A DNA stretch of 8,406 nt from DATAEU01 sp046735355. GTDB taxonomy: Bacteria; Actinomycetota; UBA4738; HRBIN12. The notes beneath the pieces were generated by a model. It was not told the origin of the DNA. It worked only from the letters and a program-made list of their open reading frames with translations, and ran no database searches. The DNA is taken from the NCBI GenBank assembly GCA_046735355.1, contig JBKPTC010000165.1, positions 1 to 8,406 on the forward strand. Direction: 5' to 3'. Positions 5,476 through 8,406 of the stretch are shown one piece after another (positions within the stretch are counted from its first letter, which is position 1; the number at the start of each line of letters is the position of its first letter). The position numbers and the translations under genes are program-made.

Positions 5476-6111
5476 GTGAGCTCGACCACCGCCACGCGAG
5501 CGAGTCTCCAGCGCCGGGCGCTCCGCCTGGAGTACGCGACGATCACGTGGAACGTCGGCGAGGCGGTCTTCACGATCACGCTCGGCGTCATGGCCGGATC
5601 GCTGGCGTTGATCGGCTTCGGCCTCGACTCGCTGATCGAGATCTTCGCGTCGCTCGTCGTGATCTGGCACGTTCGGCCGGCACACGCCGTCGACCGCCCC
5701 GAGCGGACGAGGCTCGCGCTGCGCCTCGTGGCGTGGGCGTTCGTGGCGCTCGCGATCGTGCTGTCGATCGCCGCGGTCCGCGACCTCGTCCTCGGGCGGC
5801 AGGCCGGCGAGTCCCCGCTCGGGATGGCGTACGTCGGCGCGACCGCGGTGGTCATGTTCGGGCTCGCGTTCGCGAAGCGCTCGACCGCGGGGCGTCTCGA
5901 CTCCGCGCCGCTGCGATCGGAGGCGGCGCTCACGTTCCTGGACGGCACGCTGGCCACGCTGACGCTGATCGGCCTGGCGCTCAACGCGGTGCTCGGCTGG
6001 CGTTGGGCCGATCCGGGCGCGGCGCTCGTCGTCGCGATCGCGGCGGCGGTCGAGGCACGGGAGAACTGGACCGAGGCGAGCGAGCTGACCGCGCGGTCGC
6101 CGGCCGGTTGA
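5476..6111 (+). CDS. CDF-like (cation diffusion facilitator family) membrane transporter, short form
   Basis: From GTG 5476 this is a 211-residue protein of about six membrane segments, the short subgroup of the cation efflux family that lacks the cytoplasmic C-terminal metal-sensing domain. Typical features are the start RRALRLEYATITWNVGEAV (residues 12-30), MAGSLALIGFGLDSLIE (39-55, with Asp51 and Glu55 where transport-site ligands sit), LRSEAALTFLDGTLA (146-160, with Glu149 and Asp156), and NAVLGWRWADPGAAL (170-184). CDF proteins export divalent cations by proton antiport; here ligand identity departs from the HxxxD pattern, so the substrate is open. GAGAGG lies four nt ahead of GTG 5476, and family members normally begin with this Arg-rich LRRALRLEY segment, supporting an independent start. 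It follows the YczE-like gene directly and may be translationally coupled to it, or fused if the sequence is exactly right. Confidence 0.85.
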   Translation: MSSTTATRASLQRRALRLEYATITWNVGEAVFTITLGVMAGSLALIGFGLDSLIEIFASLVVIWHVRPAHAVDRPERTRLALRLVAWAFVALAIVLSIAAVRDLVLGRQAGESPLGMAYVGATAVVMFGLAFAKRSTAGRLDSAPLRSEAALTFLDGTLATLTLIGLALNAVLGWRWADPGAALVVAIAAAVEARENWTEASELTARSPAG

Positions 6112-6148
6112 CAGCGCCGGCGCGACGATCGAGCCGCGATCGCCCGGA

Positions 6149-6874
6149 TCAGTCGGGCTGCGTCACCGGCTGTGGAAGCCCCTCGATGGACGCGCCCGAC
6201 GGGAACGTCGCAGGGCCGTCGCGGCGGATCACGGTGACGCCGCCGTCGCCGAGCGCGGTCCAGCTGCCGTCGCGCCAGAGCGCCGCAGTGCGCTCGTCGG
6301 GACCGACGAGGAGGACGTCGTCGCGCGGCGCCGACGCGAGGGCGCCTTCGACCCACCGATGTCCGAACCGGTCGAAGTGCGGAACGACGGCGACGCCGGG
6401 AACGAGCGCGAGCGCCGGCGCGTAGCGGCGGCGCTCGTCGCCCGGCATCCGCTCGCGGACGAGCGTCCATTCCCCCAGCGCCATCGCGCCCGCGGATGAG
6501 CCGGCGAGCGCCGCGCCACCTCGCCACGCGTCGACGATCGCGCGCCACACGAGCGAGCCCGACAGCGTCCGCGGCACGATGCCGGGATCGCCGCCGACGA
6601 GGTAGAAGAAGCGACCGCTCCGAGCGCGCTGGGCGATCTCCGGCGACGACACGTGCGATCGCTTCGTAGCCGGCAGCTCGTCGACGCGCAGTCCGAGCCG
6701 CGCGAACCACCGCTGCGCGTTCGCGACCGCGAGGTCCGGGCCATGGCGCGTCGCCGCCGTCGCGACGACGAACGCCGGTCCGCCGTCCGCCGCTTCGATC
6801 AGCACCCGATCCTGCGGCTCGTTGCCCGGGTTCAGCTCGTCGCCGCCGACGAGCGCGAGCGGGCCGGCGGTCAT
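6149..6874 (-). CDS. S51 / cyanophycinase-like serine peptidase (class I GATase-like fold)
   Basis: A 241-residue cytoplasmic protein of the S51 family, which holds aspartyl dipeptidase (PepE) and cyanophycinase. The N-terminus has the LALVGGDEL strand-loop, then YLVGGDPGIV (91-100). GSSAGAM (125-131) is the nucleophile elbow with Ser127 as the probable catalytic serine. PHFDRFGHRW (165-174) gives His166, and GPDERTAL (191-199) holds Glu194, matching the family's G-x-D-E-x-T-A signature. The triad therefore appears complete. Length is close to PepE and shorter than many cyanophycinases. The true substrate is not evident; small aspartyl or cyanophycin-like peptides are possibilities by family. 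Its ATG (6874-6872) overlaps the TGA of the upstream F420-type oxidoreductase gene (6873-6871) as ATGA, so the two should be translationally coupled and in one operon. It converges on the CDF-like gene 37 nt away. Confidence 0.9.
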   Translation of the reverse strand: MTAGPLALVGGDELNPGNEPQDRVLIEAADGGPAFVVATAATRHGPDLAVANAQRWFARLGLRVDELPATKRSHVSSPEIAQRARSGRFFYLVGGDPGIVPRTLSGSLVWRAIVDAWRGGAALAGSSAGAMALGEWTLVRERMPGDERRRYAPALALVPGVAVVPHFDRFGHRWVEGALASAPRDDVLLVGPDERTAALWRDGSWTALGDGGVTVIRRDGPATFPSGASIEGLPQPVTQPD

Positions 6875-7770
6875 TCGTCGAGCGCGGCGAGCGTCTCGCC
6901 GAGCGAGCGGATCGACGCCTCCGTGATCGGGTCGACGACGAGGATCGCCTCGTCGGCGCCGGCCTCCGCGAGCGCGCGGAGCGAGGCCGCGATCTCCCCG
7001 GGCGAGCCCTCGACGGGCGCGAACCCGTCGGGCCGACGACGCCCGGCGGCCGCCCGGTCGAGCACGACCAGCACGCACGCGCTCCGCTCGATCTCGCGCG
7101 GCGCGCGGCCCACGCGCTCGGCGACCGCGTCCACCTTCGCCGACTCGCGCGCGAAGCCCTCCGGCGAGTTGCCGAACAGGTCGAACCACGTGTTCCACGC
7201 GTCGACGAACGGCAGCGTCGCGGTCAGCACGCGCTCGCCGGTGCTGCCGACCATGAGCGGAACGCGGCGCCCCGGCGGCGGCAGCAGCACGGCGTCCTCG
7301 AGCGATCCGTACGCCGATCGCGCGGTCACGCGTTCGCCGTCGAGCAGCCGACGGATCTCGTCGAACGCCGTCTCGAACCGCGCGACCCGCCGGTCGAACG
7401 GGATCCCGAACGCGCGGAACTCGGCCTCGTTCCAACCGGCGCCGAGGCCGAACACGAACCGCCCGCCACTGACCTCGTCGACCGCGGCCGCCATCCGCGC
7501 GAGGATCCCCGGCGGATGGAACGCCGCGCATGCGACGAGCGGGCCGAGCCGCACACGCTCGGTGGCGGCACCGATCGCGGAGAGCATCACCCACGCGTCC
7601 CACGGCCCGCGCTCCCGCCGGCCGTCGCCGCGATAGAGCAGGTGATCGCCGAGCCAGACGGAGTCGAACCCGACCTCCTCCGCGGCGCGCGCCATCGCGA
7701 GGTACTCGGGCCAGCGCATGTCGCGTTCGACCTCGGGGAGCTGCACGCCGACGCGGAGCGGCCTCGTCAT
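6871..7770 (-). CDS. LLM-class (luciferase-like) F420-dependent oxidoreductase
   Basis: A 299-residue TIM-barrel enzyme of the luciferase-like monooxygenase superfamily, of the kind that uses coenzyme F420 in actinomycetes. Visible landmarks: VGVQLP (7-12) at the first strand, ARAAEEVGFDSVWLGDHLLY (28-47), TERVRLGPLVACAAFHPPG (70-88), VDEVSGGRFVFGLGAGWNEAEFRAFG (97-122, the highly conserved G-R-x-x-x-G-x-G-A-G-W-x-x-x-E block), FDEIRRLLDG (136-145), and PLMVGSTGER (171-180), the phosphate-binding glycine loop. Length is normal and nothing seems missing. F420 rather than FMN use is inferred from the subfamily. The substrate is not predictable. The ATG at 7770 lacks a clear Shine-Dalgarno and lies 11 nt after the upstream stop, and the 3' end overlaps the S51 gene by four nt, consistent with a tightly coupled operon. 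Confidence 0.94.
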   Translation of the reverse strand: MTRPLRVGVQLPEVERDMRWPEYLAMARAAEEVGFDSVWLGDHLLYRGDGRRERGPWDAWVMLSAIGAATERVRLGPLVACAAFHPPGILARMAAAVDEVSGGRFVFGLGAGWNEAEFRAFGIPFDRRVARFETAFDEIRRLLDGERVTARSAYGSLEDAVLLPPPGRRVPLMVGSTGERVLTATLPFVDAWNTWFDLFGNSPEGFARESAKVDAVAERVGRAPREIERSACVLVVLDRAAAGRRRPDGFAPVEGSPGEIAASLRALAEAGADEAILVVDPITEASIRSLGETLAALDE

Positions 7771-7781
7771 GGCCGCGGAGT

Positions 7782-8406
7782 CTACGGCTCGACGCCTCGC
7801 CGCCCGGCGAGCGCGAGCACCTCGGCGAGGTGCATCGCGCGGCGCGCCGCGCCCTGCTCGATCTGCGTGCTGCAGCTGAAGCCGTCCGCGATCACGATCA
7901 CGTCGTCGCCGGCGTTCCGAACGGACGGCAGCAGCGCGCGCTCGGCGATGCGGATCGACGTCTCGTACGGCCGACCGCGCTCGAAACCGAACGCGCCCGC
8001 CATCCCGCAGCACCCCTCCTCGGGTTCGGCCACGTCGATGCCGAGCGCGTCGAGCAGGCGCCGATCGGCATCGACGCCGATCACCGCCTTCTGATGGCAG
8101 TGCAGCTGGAGGATCGCCGGCCGCTCGAACGGCGCGGGGCGGTAGCCGCGGGCGTCGAGGAACTCGGCCAGCGTGACGACCTGCCTCGAGACGGCGCGCG
8201 CGTCCGGATCCTCGGAGAGCAACGACGGAAGCTCGTCGCGGAACGCGGCGGCGCAGCTCGGCTCGAGGACCACGATGGGCAGGCCGTCGCGAACGGCCGG
8301 CCGCAGGACGTCGACCGTGCGGCGGAGCAGCCGCTCGGCCAGATCGAGCATCCCGTGGTCGTACAACGGGCGCCCGCAGCATCCCCACCGCCGGGGCACC
8401 TCGACA
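7782..8406 (-). CDS. Fe-S oxidoreductase with CCG domains, C-terminal part (5' end outside window)
   Basis: The frame enters from the right edge and ends at TAG 7784-7782; 207 codons are visible. A GTG at 8399 exists but is probably internal, since the preceding residues (VEVP) continue a typical CCG domain. The fragment holds the end of one cysteine-rich CCG domain (GCCGRPLYDHG, Cys pair near 8376-8381) and a second full one: EPSCAAAF, LQLHCHQKA and EEGCCGMAGAFG. Such domains bind iron-sulfur clusters in HdrB, GlpC and GlcF. The tail ADGFSCSTQIEQG followed by RRAMHLAEVLA is typical of long fusion proteins with an N-terminal FAD-linked oxidase domain and a C-terminal Fe-S unit (D-lactate or glycolate dehydrogenase-like). 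Whether that FAD part exists lies beyond the window. It is the upstream gene of a three-gene operon with the LLM enzyme and S51 peptidase. Confidence 0.92.
   Translation of the reverse strand, partial: VEVPRRWGCCGRPLYDHGMLDLAERLLRRTVDVLRPAVRDGLPIVVLEPSCAAAFRDELPSLLSEDPDARAVSRQVVTLAEFLDARGYRPAPFERPAILQLHCHQKAVIGVDADRRLLDALGIDVAEPEEGCCGMAGAFGFERGRPYETSIRIAERALLPSVRNAGDDVIVIADGFSCSTQIEQGAARRAMHLAEVLALAGRRGVEP

Larger units (their letters stand above)
4789..6111 (+). other. Uninterrupted 440-codon frame joining YczE-like and CDF-like parts
   Basis: As the bases stand, one open frame runs from GTG 4789 to TGA 6109-6111 and encodes a YczE-like half (1-196), a junction of about 33 residues rich in Arg, Pro and Gly (about 197-229), and a CDF-like half (230-440). 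A gene finder would probably call one fusion protein. I favour two genes with a one-base error or mutation at the junction, because the junction resembles off-frame GC-rich translation, the alternative frame gives a better C-terminus, and a good internal start exists at 5476. A true fusion cannot be excluded. Confidence 0.6.

Noticed and set aside
4720..5685. Upstream in-frame extension of the Rieske protein
   Set aside because: It is antisense to the YczE and CDF genes, and GTG 4719 has a proper ribosome site and family-like length.
6126..6142. CGATCG-AGCCG-CGATCG hairpin between the CDF-like and S51 genes
   Set aside because: A six-pair stem made of CGATCG, a word that recurs throughout this window, so chance is likely.
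5004..6425. Plus-strand +3 frame running through the transporter region
   Set aside because: Arg-rich shadow of the true frame with no hydrophobic segments.
1..8406. Defence system, mobile element, CRISPR array, tRNA or rRNA
   Set aside because: No repeat-spacer arrays, transposase, nuclease or RNA gene signatures were found on either strand.

Overview
The window is GC-rich, gene-dense bacterial DNA of ordinary chromosomal character. High GC, frequent GTG starts, an F420-type luciferase-like oxidoreductase, an LCP-family cell-wall protein and a likely leaderless start behind a TANNNT box all point to an actinomycete-type organism. My inference is Actinomycetota, possibly a deep lineage such as Thermoleophilia, but no marker gene here fixes the class. 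I see no rRNA or tRNA genes, insertion sequences, CRISPR array or phage genes.

Layout from left to right. (1) The C-terminal part of an LCP (LytR-CpsA-Psr) glycopolymer transferase (1-567, +) converges on a secreted GH25 lysozyme-like muramidase (596-2107, -), with a strong hairpin between them. (2) Two small minus-strand genes follow: a YbaK-type aminoacyl-tRNA deacylase (2209-2712) and a 63-residue zinc-ribbon protein (2809-3000), separated by a 12-bp-stem hairpin. (3) A divergent control region (3001-3148) with a 17-bp dyad and a tandem palindrome repeat lies ahead of a small cupin gene (3149-3535, +). (4) The cupin gene converges on a Rieske non-haem iron oxygenase (3556-4719, -). (5) The Rieske gene shares a very short divergent promoter region with a YczE-like membrane protein gene (from 4789, +), which runs in the same frame into a CDF-like cation transporter (to 6111). 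(6) A three-gene minus-strand operon closes the window: the C-terminal part of an Fe-S (CCG-domain) oxidoreductase (7782-8406), an LLM-class F420-dependent oxidoreductase (6871-7770) and an S51/cyanophycinase-like peptidase (6149-6874).

The genes do not form one obvious pathway. Themes are cell-wall building and remodelling (LCP, GH25), membrane transport (YczE, CDF) and redox metabolism (Rieske oxygenase, LLM enzyme, Fe-S protein). No convincing new multi-gene system is visible. The points most worth a second look are the in-frame YczE/CDF junction, which looks like an extra G in a GGGG run; the overlapping opposite-strand -10 boxes in the Rieske/YczE gap; the Lys-to-Arg change at the conserved lysine of the YbaK-type protein; and the palindromic elements in front of the cupin gene.
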